Part shown: piece by piece, positions 15,999-25,100 of the stretch
Numbering within the stretch: position 1 is the stretch's first letter
Layout of the letters: every line of letters starts with the position of its first letter
Assembly (NCBI GenBank): GCA_949293165.1
Contig: CASFCW010000026.1
Span: forward strand, 1 to 38,517
Direction of reading: 5' to 3'
Source of the DNA: an uncultured bacterium
GTDB lineage: Bacteria > Bacillota > Clostridia > Oscillospirales > Oscillospiraceae
Length of the DNA stretch: 38,517 nt
The notes under the pieces: generated by a model
What the model saw: the letters and a program-made list of their open reading frames with translations, nothing else
Database searches by the model: none
What the model was told of the DNA's origin: nothing
Made by a program: the position numbers and the translations under genes

Positions 15999-17708
15999 TC
16001 AGATTGCATGGTAGTCCTTGAGCAGCAATTCCAGGTCGGTACCGGAGAGTTTTTTAAGCATTTCCTTCAAAGCGATTTTTTCCAGGGCGCCCAGGCGCAA
16101 GCCGGTGAGCTTTTTGCCGTCCCGCAGTTGAACGGCGGCGTCCAGGAGGCAGCGCACATCGTACGCGCTGGCCCAGACCTCAGGCACCCCTCTGTCGATG
16201 TCCAGCAGGGTGTAAACCGCCTCCATACCGGTCCGCATAGAGTATTCCGTGGTGAAAATGGTGTCCCGGGGCGTTTCGGCGAATTGGCCGATGAAGGCGA
16301 AATTAACAGCGCCCTTGGGCACCACGTCCGGCCGGTTGCGGGCGGCCAGCGGCTCGATCTCCCCCTCCGGAACGCCCAGGTGATACAGCCACTCCATACA
16401 GATCTCCTTGCCGGTGCAATCCCGCATAGGCTTATGCACAAAGTTGCCGGGCCGGTCGCTGAACAGTCCGTAGATCCACCCCACCAGCTGGCCCTTGGGC
16501 TGGCCGCGGAACTGGGGCTGGCGGTTGAAGGTCCAGCTCAAAAGCCAGTTGGAGTCCCTGGCGGTGACAATGCCGCCGGTCACCACGCCGCCGCTGAAGG
16601 GGTTCCGCTGGCAGATTTTCTGGACGTAGGGCGGGATTTTGTCGTCCAGGGTGGTGACTGTGGCGCTCATCCAGTTGCTTTTCTCCGGGTCGCCGCAGAA
16701 CTTGTCTGGGCGGCCGAAGGCAGGGTCCTGGGCGGCAATCCTCCGCCACATGTCCCAGCCGCCCCCCTTTTTCAGGTCCGGGCTGTAGGCGGCGGGCATA
16801 TCCTGTGAGCCCAGTGTGGCGTTTTCCACGCAGCCGCCCGGTGTGATAAAGACCAGGTCCTGGTCGGTGAGGTCCACCTGCTACTCCCCGCTTTCGAACA
16901 GCACGGTAATCCGGCGGGCCGTCTTTTTTTCCGCCTGGATGTCAAAGTCCACCTGAACCACCTTGGTGTCATAGTGGAACTGCACGCCGGCATCCTCCAG
17001 GTATTTGACCATGGGCAGGATCATGGACTCATACTGGTTGTACCGGGTGAAGCGCAAGGCGGAGAAGTCGGGCAGGCCGCCGATGTGGTGGATGAAACGG
17101 CGGAGGTAGCGCTTCATCTCCAGGGCGCTGTGCCAGTTTTCAAAGGCGAACATGGTGCGCCAGTAGAGCCAGAAGTTGGAATCCAACACCTCGTCGCTGA
17201 AAAAGTCGGTGATGGGCCGGTCATAGAGGGCCTCATCAGGCGTAAAGAACAGCCGCAGGATTTCCAGGGCGCCGGCGTCGGACAGGGCGAATTTTCCGTC
17301 CGTGTGGGCGTCCTGCCCCCGGTTTTGGGTGGCCCGCATGAGGGAATAGTTGGGGTCCCGCTTGTTGAGCCAGTAATACTCGTCCAGTACGCTGACGCCC
17401 TCCGTCTCAATGGACGGAATGGAGCGGAACAGATCCCACATGACCTCGAAGTGGTTGTCCATCTCCCGTCCGCCCCGCATCACATAGCCCAGGCCGGGAT
17501 ATTCCCACCCGTCGCAGGCCCCGCCGGGGATGGGGTCTTTCTCAAAAACATGGATGTGCTTGCCGGGCATCTGGCCGTCCCGGACCAGATAACAGGCGGC
17601 GGTAAGGGCAGCCAGGCCGGTACCCACGATGTAGGCGAATTTATGGTCTACACCCTCCGGTTTCATGGGCCGGGCAAAGGCTTCGTAGTTTCCGCTGGAA
17701 TAATACAT
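15999..17708 (-). pseudogene. ohyA: Oleate hydratase interrupted by one in-frame amber codon
   Basis: Myosin-cross-reactive-antigen family FAD enzyme that hydrates oleate to 10-hydroxystearate and protects against free fatty acids. The start is ATG 17706-17708 with AAGGAGG upstream. Residues 1-275 carry the FAD loop IVGTGLAAL, FEKDPIPGGACDGW and GYVMRGGREMDNHFEVMWDLFRS, all conserved. Then TAG (16881-16883) stops the frame in VLFESGE*QVDLTDQDLVF. The same frame continues for 293 more residues with ITPGGCVENATLG, FVHKPMRDCTGKEI and FAFIGQFAE intact, to give about 569 in total, the usual length. A GTG at 16877 could in principle restart the second part but no ribosome site is seen. A recent nonsense mutation is the simplest reading; readthrough or a sequencing error are alternatives. 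Confidence 0.88.
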
Positions 17709-17738
17709 GACGGTCCGCCTCCTTGTTCTGATAAGCCC

Positions 17739-17767
17739 ATTGTAGGGAGCCGGGCCCCGGCCCGCAA
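17739..17767 (-). promoter_or_regulatory. Promoter of the oleate hydratase gene
   Basis: On the minus strand TTGCGG (17762-17767) and TACAAT (17739-17744) are 17 bp apart. The -35 box lies four bases past the long terminator stem that ends the TetR transcript. Confidence 0.6.
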
Positions 17768-17770
17768 TAA

Positions 17771-17817
17771 ACAAAGGCCTCCGGATGATGAAACTTTCAT
17801 CATCCGGAGGCCTTTGT
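17771..17817 (-). terminator. Very strong terminator: 47-nt near-continuous palindrome
   Basis: Two 23-bp arms are perfectly complementary around a single central base; in RNA the loop will open to about 7 nt. TTTGTTTATT follows on the minus strand. It isolates the TetR pair from the oleate hydratase gene. Confidence 0.9.
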
Positions 17818-17840
17818 AAAAAAACCGGCGGGTTCGTCCT

Positions 17841-18404
17841 TCACAAGGGGGCGTCCGCTTCGTTTTGAATGGCCAGCAGCAGCTGGCCGCAGGTCATGCG
17901 GCTGAGCCTGCCGGCCAGCATTTCCGGGGATTCCTTCATCCCGTTCTGCACCCAGTCCATCATGACGCCCATGAAGGCATATTTATAGAAATTGGTGATG
18001 TACTCCTTGCTCTCCTGGGAGAGGTTGTAGCCCTGGGAAAGCTCCTCAACCACATCGTAGAGCAGACGGTAAGTCATGCGGAGCAGGTAGAACTCAATAT
18101 ACTCCCGCTGTAGGGAGTGGGTGAGCCCTTCCACAAAGACCCTGTTTTCCAGGGTGGCGCGGCACAGGGCCGCAAAGCCCTCCTGCCAGGTCTGGTAGGT
18201 CGTCCTGCCCTGGATAGCCTGTCCGCCCTCCTCCAGGCAGATCCACTCGATGAGGTCGTAGATGTCCTGAAAATGGTAGTAAAAGGTCATGCGGCTGATG
18301 CCGCAGTCCTCGGTGATGTCCGAGATGGTGATTTTGGACAGGGGTTTGCGCGCCATCAAGCGCTTGAGGGACTGGGCCAACGCCCGTTTTGTTGTCTGGG
18401 ACAT
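17841..18404 (-). CDS. TetR-family regulator (second of a tandem pair)
   Basis: 187 residues from ATG 18402-18404, which has AGGAGG upstream. The N-terminal helix-turn-helix is the TetR type: LSKITISDITEDCGISRMTFYYHFQDIYDLIEWI. The C-terminal domain (about 60-187) resembles the DhaS/TetR_C_8 group of small TetR proteins that bind varied ligands. The ORF is open further upstream, but that extension overlaps the preceding gene and lacks a ribosome site. It lies 2 bp after the stop of the first TetR gene, and the two are divergent from the MMPL transporter operon, which they probably control. Confidence 0.9.
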   Translation of the reverse strand: MSQTTKRALAQSLKRLMARKPLSKITISDITEDCGISRMTFYYHFQDIYDLIEWICLEEGGQAIQGRTTYQTWQEGFAALCRATLENRVFVEGLTHSLQREYIEFYLLRMTYRLLYDVVEELSQGYNLSQESKEYITNFYKYAFMGVMMDWVQNGMKESPEMLAGRLSRMTCGQLLLAIQNEADAPL

Positions 18405-18406
18405 GA

Positions 18407-19006
18407 TCACTCCGCCTCCTGCGGGTTGTGCGGCTGCCTGGGCTGGGGATGATTTTGCAGCACCCATGTGCCGTAGATATGGCTTTCCAAAAAGCCGTTG
18501 ATCCGCTCCACCATTTTTTCCGGGGAATCGGGAAAGACGCCCAGCAGCCAGGCTTCTATAATGCCGCCCAGGGCGCTGACGAAAAGCGGGATGCCGTTTG
18601 GGTCCAGATCCAGGTTCAGCCGGGCCGCCGTCTCCTCCATCTCCTTACTGAAAATGGCCTCCAAATTGGCGCCGAAAAAGCGCTTGAGGGCGTCATGCCC
18701 AGGGGAACGCAGGGCGCACAGGCACACCGCCTGGTTTTCATCCAGGTAGCGAAAAAGCTGCAGCAGCCCCTCCTGCCAAAGGAGGGAGCCCTCCCGCTGG
18801 TTTAAAAGGGAGAGGGCCTCCTCCTGGAACATCCACCGGACCAGGGCATAGATATCCTCAAAGTGGTAGTAAAAGGCCCGCCGCTGCATGCCGCACTGCT
18901 CCGTCAGCTCCTGAATGGTAATCTGCTCCAGGGGCTTCTTGGCCATTTTCTCCTTCAGCGCGGCTGCCAGATTCCACTTTGTGCGCTCCGAGGCGCTGTT
19001 TCCCAT
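18407..19006 (-). CDS. TetR-family regulator (first of a tandem pair)
   Basis: 199 residues with the same layout as its neighbour: the helix-turn-helix LEQITIQELTEQCGMQRRAFYYHFEDIYALVRWMFQEEAL, and a C-terminal domain rich in helices. The recognition helix differs from that of the second copy (MQRRAFYYHF against ISRMTFYYHF), so they may read different operators or form heterodimers. The two genes look like an old duplication. The promoter is at 19043-19071. Confidence 0.9.
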   Translation of the reverse strand: MGNSASERTKWNLAAALKEKMAKKPLEQITIQELTEQCGMQRRAFYYHFEDIYALVRWMFQEEALSLLNQREGSLLWQEGLLQLFRYLDENQAVCLCALRSPGHDALKRFFGANLEAIFSKEMEETAARLNLDLDPNGIPLFVSALGGIIEAWLLGVFPDSPEKMVERINGFLESHIYGTWVLQNHPQPRQPHNPQEAE

Positions 19007-19042
19007 GACGTTTCCCCTCAGCTTTCACCCGGATTTGTGGTT

Positions 19043-19071
19043 AGTATATCAATTTTTATGGGAAAGTGCAA
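19043..19071 (-). promoter_or_regulatory. Promoter of the tandem TetR genes
   Basis: On the minus strand TTGCAC (19066-19071) and TATACT (19043-19048) are 17 bp apart, 37 bp ahead of the first TetR start. Confidence 0.75.
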
Positions 19072-19120
19072 GCACGTGGGGGGCGCGGCCCAGGGCCCCC
19101 ATTTTGACCGAGGGGTGGCC

Positions 19121-19160
19121 GGCAAAACTGCGTATGTGTGAAAAATGACACAGTTTTGCC
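19121..19160. promoter_or_regulatory. Inverted repeat, candidate TetR operator
   Basis: GGCAAAACTG (19121-19130) and CAGTTTTGCC (19151-19160) are perfect inverted copies with centres 30 bp apart, on one face of the helix. They lie between the divergent TetR and MMPL promoters. Confidence 0.5.
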
Positions 19161-19170
19161 CCTTTGTGTA

Positions 19171-19199
19171 TTGAGAAGCCGCCGATTCCATTTTAATCT
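19171..19199 (+). promoter_or_regulatory. Promoter of the MMPL operon
   Basis: TTGAGA (19171-19176) and TAATCT (19194-19199), 17-bp spacer. The -35 starts 10 bp after the inverted repeat at 19121-19160. Confidence 0.5.
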
Positions 19200-19280
19200 G
19201 TTTATGCTCCTCTCATCCCGGCTGTTTGAGGAACAAAGGACAGGCCGTTTTTCTGGAGGCATGATATCGAGGTGAGTTTG

Positions 19281-19634
19281 GTGGTTAAATGCTATCGCAT
19301 GGTGCTCCGAAGCCCCATGGGGCCAAGGGAAGGGACGCTTACGCTGGACGAAAACCGCAACGAGGTGGCGGGAACGCTGTGCATCCTCTCCCATGAGGTC
19401 CCTGTTCAGGGCTGCCGGGGCACGGATGGGCGCCTGTATCTGACCCATCCGATTATTACGGCTGTAAGCGAATATCCCTGTCAGTCTGTGCTGCGGGATG
19501 TGGACGGCGCCCTGTCCGGGGAGCTGTGGATGGACCGGTCCGGCGCCCCCTGGGGGCACGGCAGGTACCAAACCAAGGCGGTTATGCCCTGGAGCGGGGA
19601 GCGGCTGGAGGAAATGGAGGGAACACACAATTGA
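19281..19634 (+). CDS. Hypothetical protein, first gene of the MMPL operon
   Basis: 117 residues from GTG 19281, which has GAGGTGA seven bases upstream; GTG 19272 (120 residues) is an alternative with poorer spacing. The product appears soluble and mostly beta: a YRMVLRSPMGPREGTLTLDENRNEVAGTL opening, then alternating strands. It has no signal peptide. I do not recognise the family. It is coupled to the MMPL gene by a TTGA overlap (19631-19634), so it probably works with the transporter. Confidence 0.68.
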   Translation: MVKCYRMVLRSPMGPREGTLTLDENRNEVAGTLCILSHEVPVQGCRGTDGRLYLTHPIITAVSEYPCQSVLRDVDGALSGELWMDRSGAPWGHGRYQTKAVMPWSGERLEEMEGTHN

Positions 19635-22132
19635 ACCTGGAAAAAGAACACAAGTCACCGATGGAAGTGCTTGCGGCCTTTATTGTTGATAAACGGAATT
19701 TGATCTTCTTCATTTACATCTGCGCCATGGTTTTCTCGGTGTTTTCCATGGGATGGGTCCATGTGGAAAATGATATCACCGCGTATTTGCCGGATGATAC
19801 GGAAACCCGGCAGGGGCTGACCGTTATGGAGGAGGAGCTGACCACCTACGGCTCCGCCCGCATCGTGGTGGCCCACTCGTCCAGGGAGCTGGCGGAGCGG
19901 CTGGCGGACCAGATCGGGCAGATCGACGGCGTTACCTCCGCCGTGGTAGGCGCCGGCTCCATCGGCGGTGGGGACGAGGAGGAGACGGAGGAGGACATCT
20001 CAGAATATATCCAGGGCTCCAACGTGCTCATCAGCGTCACCTTCGACGGCGAGGCGGAGGACGAGATCAGCCTGACCGCTATGGAGGATATCAAGTCCCG
20101 GCTGGAGCCCTATGACGCCTATGTGAGCAGCGAGGTGGGAAATGATGCCGCGACAAGCCTGGCCTCTGAGATGCGGGTGATCCTGGTGATTGCCTTCACC
20201 ATCATTGTGCTGGTGCTTCTTTTCACCTCCCGGTCCTACGCGGAGATCCCGGTGCTGATGCTTACCTTCGGTTCGGCGGCTCTGCTGAATATGGGCACCA
20301 ACTTCATCTTCGGCACCATCTCCTTTGTGTCCCATTCGGTGACGGTGGTGCTGCAGCTGGCTCTGGCTATCGACTATGCCATCATCCTGCTCCATCGTTT
20401 CACCGAGGAGCGGGGACGGCTGGGGGAGGACCGGGCGGCCTGCATCGCGGCCCTGTCCTATTCCATCCCCGCCATCTCCTCCAGTTCCCTGACCACCATC
20501 TCCGGGCTGGCTGCCATGATGTTCATGCAGTTCGGGCTCGGCTTTGATATGGGCCTGGTGCTCATCAAGGCCATCTGCTTCAGCATGCTCTCCGTATTCA
20601 CCCTCATGCCGGGGTTGCTTATGCTGTTTTCCAACGCGATCCGGAAAACGCAGCACCGCAGCTTTGTCCCCCACATCGACAAATGGGGCAGCCTGGTGGT
20701 GAAGCTGCGCCATGTAGGGGCGCCGGTGTTCGTGCTGCTGCTGGCGGCGGGCTGCGTGCTGTCCCAGAAGTGCCCCTACGTCTACGGCTACTCCCAGCTG
20801 GTCACCACCAAGCAGAATGAAAACCAGATCGCCCAGCGGCGGGTCAACGATATCTTCGGCACCCGGAACATCATGGCCCTGCTGGTGCCCAAGGGGGACT
20901 ATGCCAGCGAAAAAGCCCTGCTCCACCGGCTGGAGCAGTATGAACAGGTGGATTACGCCCTGGGCCTGTCCAACATCGAGGCCATGGACGGCTATACGCT
21001 GACCGACAAGCTCACCCCCCGCCAGTTTGCCGAGATGACCGACATGGACTATGAGATCATTGAGCTGCTCTACACGGCCTACGCCGCCAAGGATGACGAA
21101 TTGGGCAAGGCGGTGAGCGGGGTGGACACCTACGCGGTGCCCCTGATGGATATGTTCCTGTTCCTCTATGACCAGGTGGACGAGGGCTTCGTCACCCTGG
21201 ACGAGGAGACGGAGAGCGAGGTCAACGACCTGTATGACGCCCTTACCGACGCGCGGGCCCAGATGCTGGGCGAAAACTATACCCGTATGATCCTGAATCT
21301 GAACCTACCTGAGGAGGGGGAGGAGACCTTTGATTTCCTGCAGACCATCCACCGGGAGGCGGAGCGGTACTACCCGGCGGACGAGGTCTATTTGGTGGGC
21401 GACTCCACCAGCGACTTTGACCTGTCCACCTCCTTTGAGCGGGACAACATCCTAATCAGCGTGCTGTCGGTGGTGTTCGTTATCCTGGTGCTGCTCTTTA
21501 CCTTCCAGTCGGTGGGACTGCCCATTCTGCTCATCTGTGTCATCCAGGGCAGTATCTGGATCAACTTCTCTTTTCCCACCCTCTTTGACCAGCCCATCTT
21601 CTTTATGGGATATCTGGTGGTCACCTCCATCCAGATGGGCGCCAACATTGATTACGCCATCGTCATCTCCTCCCGGTATGGTGAGATAAAGGAGCTTATA
21701 CCGCCCAGGCAGGCCATTGTCAAGGCCCTGGACCTGGCCTTCCCCACGGTGTTGACTTCGGGCACAATCCTGACTGTGGCGTCCTACCTCATTGGCAAGC
21801 TCTCGTCCGAGCCCGCCATCGTTGGTATTGGCGAGAATCTGAGCAGAGGCACCCTGATCTCTATTATTTTGGTCATGTTTGTCCTGCCCCAGCTCCTGCT
21901 GCTGGGCGACGCTATTGTGGAGAGGACCCGGTTCAACATCAAGGTTCCTGAGGTGACGCGGACGACGACAGGTACGGTGTACGTAAACGGACGCATCCGC
22001 GGCAAGATTAACGGCCTGGTGGACGCCAATGTCCACGGCATTATCCGGGGAGATGTCTCCGCCGTGCTGGACACGGGGAACATCACGGAAATACCGGAAC
22101 CGACTGAGACCGGGAAAGGAGGAGAACGATGA
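19631..22132 (+). CDS. MMPL/RND-superfamily transporter
   Basis: 833 residues from TTG 19631, chosen because GGAGGG stands nine bases upstream and the codon overlaps the previous stop; ATG 19661 has no ribosome site. The layout is a duplicated RND/MMPL fold: membrane segment 1 (IFFIYICAMVFSVFSMGW), an extracellular domain, five segments at about 175-330 including LALAIDYAIILLHRF with the proton-relay Asp, then a second extracellular domain and segments at about 605-770 with QMGANIDYAIVISSRYGE. A short cytoplasmic tail follows. It probably exports a lipid, glycolipid or other hydrophobic compound. Its stop overlaps the next start as ATGA. Confidence 0.92.
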   Translation: MNLEKEHKSPMEVLAAFIVDKRNLIFFIYICAMVFSVFSMGWVHVENDITAYLPDDTETRQGLTVMEEELTTYGSARIVVAHSSRELAERLADQIGQIDGVTSAVVGAGSIGGGDEEETEEDISEYIQGSNVLISVTFDGEAEDEISLTAMEDIKSRLEPYDAYVSSEVGNDAATSLASEMRVILVIAFTIIVLVLLFTSRSYAEIPVLMLTFGSAALLNMGTNFIFGTISFVSHSVTVVLQLALAIDYAIILLHRFTEERGRLGEDRAACIAALSYSIPAISSSSLTTISGLAAMMFMQFGLGFDMGLVLIKAICFSMLSVFTLMPGLLMLFSNAIRKTQHRSFVPHIDKWGSLVVKLRHVGAPVFVLLLAAGCVLSQKCPYVYGYSQLVTTKQNENQIAQRRVNDIFGTRNIMALLVPKGDYASEKALLHRLEQYEQVDYALGLSNIEAMDGYTLTDKLTPRQFAEMTDMDYEIIELLYTAYAAKDDELGKAVSGVDTYAVPLMDMFLFLYDQVDEGFVTLDEETESEVNDLYDALTDARAQMLGENYTRMILNLNLPEEGEETFDFLQTIHREAERYYPADEVYLVGDSTSDFDLSTSFERDNILISVLSVVFVILVLLFTFQSVGLPILLICVIQGSIWINFSFPTLFDQPIFFMGYLVVTSIQMGANIDYAIVISSRYGEIKELIPPRQAIVKALDLAFPTVLTSGTILTVASYLIGKLSSEPAIVGIGENLSRGTLISIILVMFVLPQLLLLGDAIVERTRFNIKVPEVTRTTTGTVYVNGRIRGKINGLVDANVHGIIRGDVSAVLDTGNITEIPEPTETGKGGER

Positions 22133-25100
22133 GACAGAATCAACGGCGGCTTTTTGCCCTCCTGCTGGCCATTCTGCTCACCTGGACGCTGGCCGCGCCT
22201 GCGCTGGCGGCGGAAAGCGGGGACATCCATCTCCGCACCGCCCAGGACCTGGTGACCTTTTCCCAAAACTGTGCGCTGGACAGCTGGTCGGTGGGAAAGA
22301 CGGTCTATCTGGACGCCGACATCGACCTGACAGGTTCGCAGTTCCAGCCCATCCCCATTTTCAACGGGACCTTTTATGGCCAGGGGCATACCATCTCCGG
22401 CTTTACCCTTACGGGAAGCGGGGATGACCGGGGCTTTTTCCGGTATGTCCAGTCCACGGCCATCCTCCGGGATTTGACGGTTACCGGGTCTGTTGCGCCC
22501 AGCGACCGGAAGGACTCCATCGGCGGCCTGGTGGGGGTCAACAGCGGGAAGCTGCTCAACTGCTCCTTTCAGGGCAGCGTGAAGGGCGGCACCAATGTGG
22601 GCGGCGTGGCGGGCTGCAACAAGCCCACCGGGCAGCTCATCAACTGCACCTACTCCGGCACGCTGCTGGGGGAGCACTATGTGGGCGGCATCGTGGGCCT
22701 CAATGAGGGCAGCGTCATCCGCTGCCGCAACGACGGCAGGATCAACATCACTGAGGTCAAAACTACGGTGGCCCTCCATGAGGTGAGCCTGTCCACCATC
22801 CGCTCTACCGAAAACGCCCCTGCCAGCACCGACATCGGCGGCATTGCCGGGGCCTCCTCCGGCCTCCTCCAGAGCTGCACCAACAACGGCGACGTAGGCT
22901 ATGAGCATGTTGGCTACAACGTAGGCGGTATTGCCGGCCGCCAGTCCGGCTGGCTGGACAGCTGCGAAAACAGCGGCACCGTCCGGGGCAGAAAGGATGT
23001 GGGCGGCATCTGCGGACAGATGGAGCCTCGGCTGACCCTGTTGTTTGATCCCGACAGCCTGGATGACCTGTGGGATGAGCTGGATACCCTACAGGCCCTT
23101 ATGGACAAGGCGATTTCCGACGGGGAACGGGTGTCGGACGACATCTCCAGCCGGATCACCGGGATCACGGACAGCGTGGACGAGGCCAAAGACGCGGCCT
23201 CCGGCCTTTCCCATGCCCTGACCGGCTGGACGGACGAGAACATCGAAACCATCAACGATGTCTCTGCCCGAATCTCCTGGACCATGGACCGTCTGGAGCC
23301 TATCTCGGATTCAGTGGGCGCCGCTCTGGACCGGGTTCAGGAATCCGCCGACCTGGCGGGAGAGGCCCTGGACGAGCTGGACCAGGCAGGCGGTCTGGCG
23401 GAGGACGCCCTGGACGATCTGCGCCTGGCGCTGGAGCAGGTGCGTGATTCGGCCAAGCTGGCCTCCCGCGCCGTGGACCGGCTTCAGGACGCCATGAACC
23501 ATCTTCGGGATGGATTGGGGGACGGCGGGGCGGTAAGCGGCGCCATGGATGAGGTGCGGGATGGGCTGGACGATCTGGTGGCCTCCTTTGGCGCGCTGTC
23601 CGATGCCTTTGACAGCCTGTGGGCCGCGGTAGGAAACCTGCATGGCCAGAGCGCCGGCGGCGCTGTGGATTCCGCACGGGAAAATCCAGAGGAATCCCTG
23701 GCAGGGAAGGAAATAAGCGCTGAGGGCGGGATGGACTGGACGGAGGTATTGGAAGCGCTGGATGAACTTGGCGGCGCCGCGGACCAAATCCAAAGCGCCT
23801 TCAGAGCATTGAACAGCGCCCTGAAGGGCGTGGGCACCACGACGGAGGGCGTCATCCACCAGTCCCTGACGGAGGCGGCCTCCGCGGCGGAAGCACTGGG
23901 CGACAGCTTCGCGCTGCTGGACAAAGCGGCGGCACACATGGAGGACGCCATGGATGACCTGGGCGATGGGGCCCCCTACGGGGAGAACGCCTCCGCCCTG
24001 CTCAAAGAGGCGGCGGAAACGCTGGGGGACGCCTGCGGCCAGCTGCGGGAGGCGGGAGATACCTTCCGCAGCGTCATGTCTGAGCTGGCGGACCGGCCGG
24101 AGATCTCCTTCAGCCCTGTGGGGGAGGCGGTTGACGCAAAGGGGGATGCCCTGGACAGCGCCATGGGCGGGCTCAGCGACGCAATGGAAAGCCTGAATGA
24201 CACCGTCTCCGCCTCCTCCGACCTCCTGTTGGAGGATATACGGGCCATCAACAACCAATTTGGCAGAGTGATCGACGTCCTGCGGAGACATACCGACAGC
24301 GAAAAGGAGGAGGACGGCAGGGAGCTTTTGGAGGATATCTCCGACCAGGCCACAGAGACGGATGAGGATGCCGGGCGCATCATCAACGCCAGGAACCTGG
24401 GAGCCGTGGAAGGCGACGTGAATGTGGCCGGCATTGTGGGCTCCATGGCCATTGAATATGACTACGACCCTGAGGACGACCTCACCACCTCCGGCGACCG
24501 GTCGCTGAATTTCCGCTACCAAGCCGCTGCCCTCACCGAAAACTGTGTGAACAGCGGGGAGGTTACCGGCAAAAAGGACTATGTGGGCGGCATCGTGGGC
24601 CGGATGGATCTGGGTACCGTGTCCCAGTGTGAAAGCTACGCCCCGGTGGAGAGCACCAGCGGCGATTATGTGGGCGGCATCGCGGGAGCGGCCTGGTCCA
24701 CCATCCGCGGCTGCTGGGCCCGCTGTGTCTTGAGCGGGAACGACTATGTGGGCGGCGTGGCCGGCCTGGGCAAGACCGTGCGCGATTGCCGCTCGCTGGT
24801 GGAAATCAGCCAGGGGGAAGCCTATCTGGGCGCTGTGCTGGGCGGCGTGGAGGAGGGCGGAGACGTGTCCGGAAACCGCTTTACCTACGAAACAGTCCAC
24901 GGGATCAATGGGGTCAGCTACCAGGGACAGGCGGAGCCGGTGGACTTTGCCGCCCTTTCCCAGGATGCGCCCTCCGCCTTCACCCAGTTCCGCCTGGTAT
25001 TTATGGCGGACGGCCAGGTGGTGGATACCTTTGACTTTACCTATGGCGACGCCCTGGCGCAGCTGCCGGACATCCCGGCAAAAAAGGGATACCGCGCCAG

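Noticed and set aside
16875..16883. Pyrrolysine or other programmed recoding of the TAG in oleate hydratase
   Set aside because: No Pyl genes or recoding structure are visible, and the family has no known need for it. A nonsense mutation is simpler, though reads should be checked.
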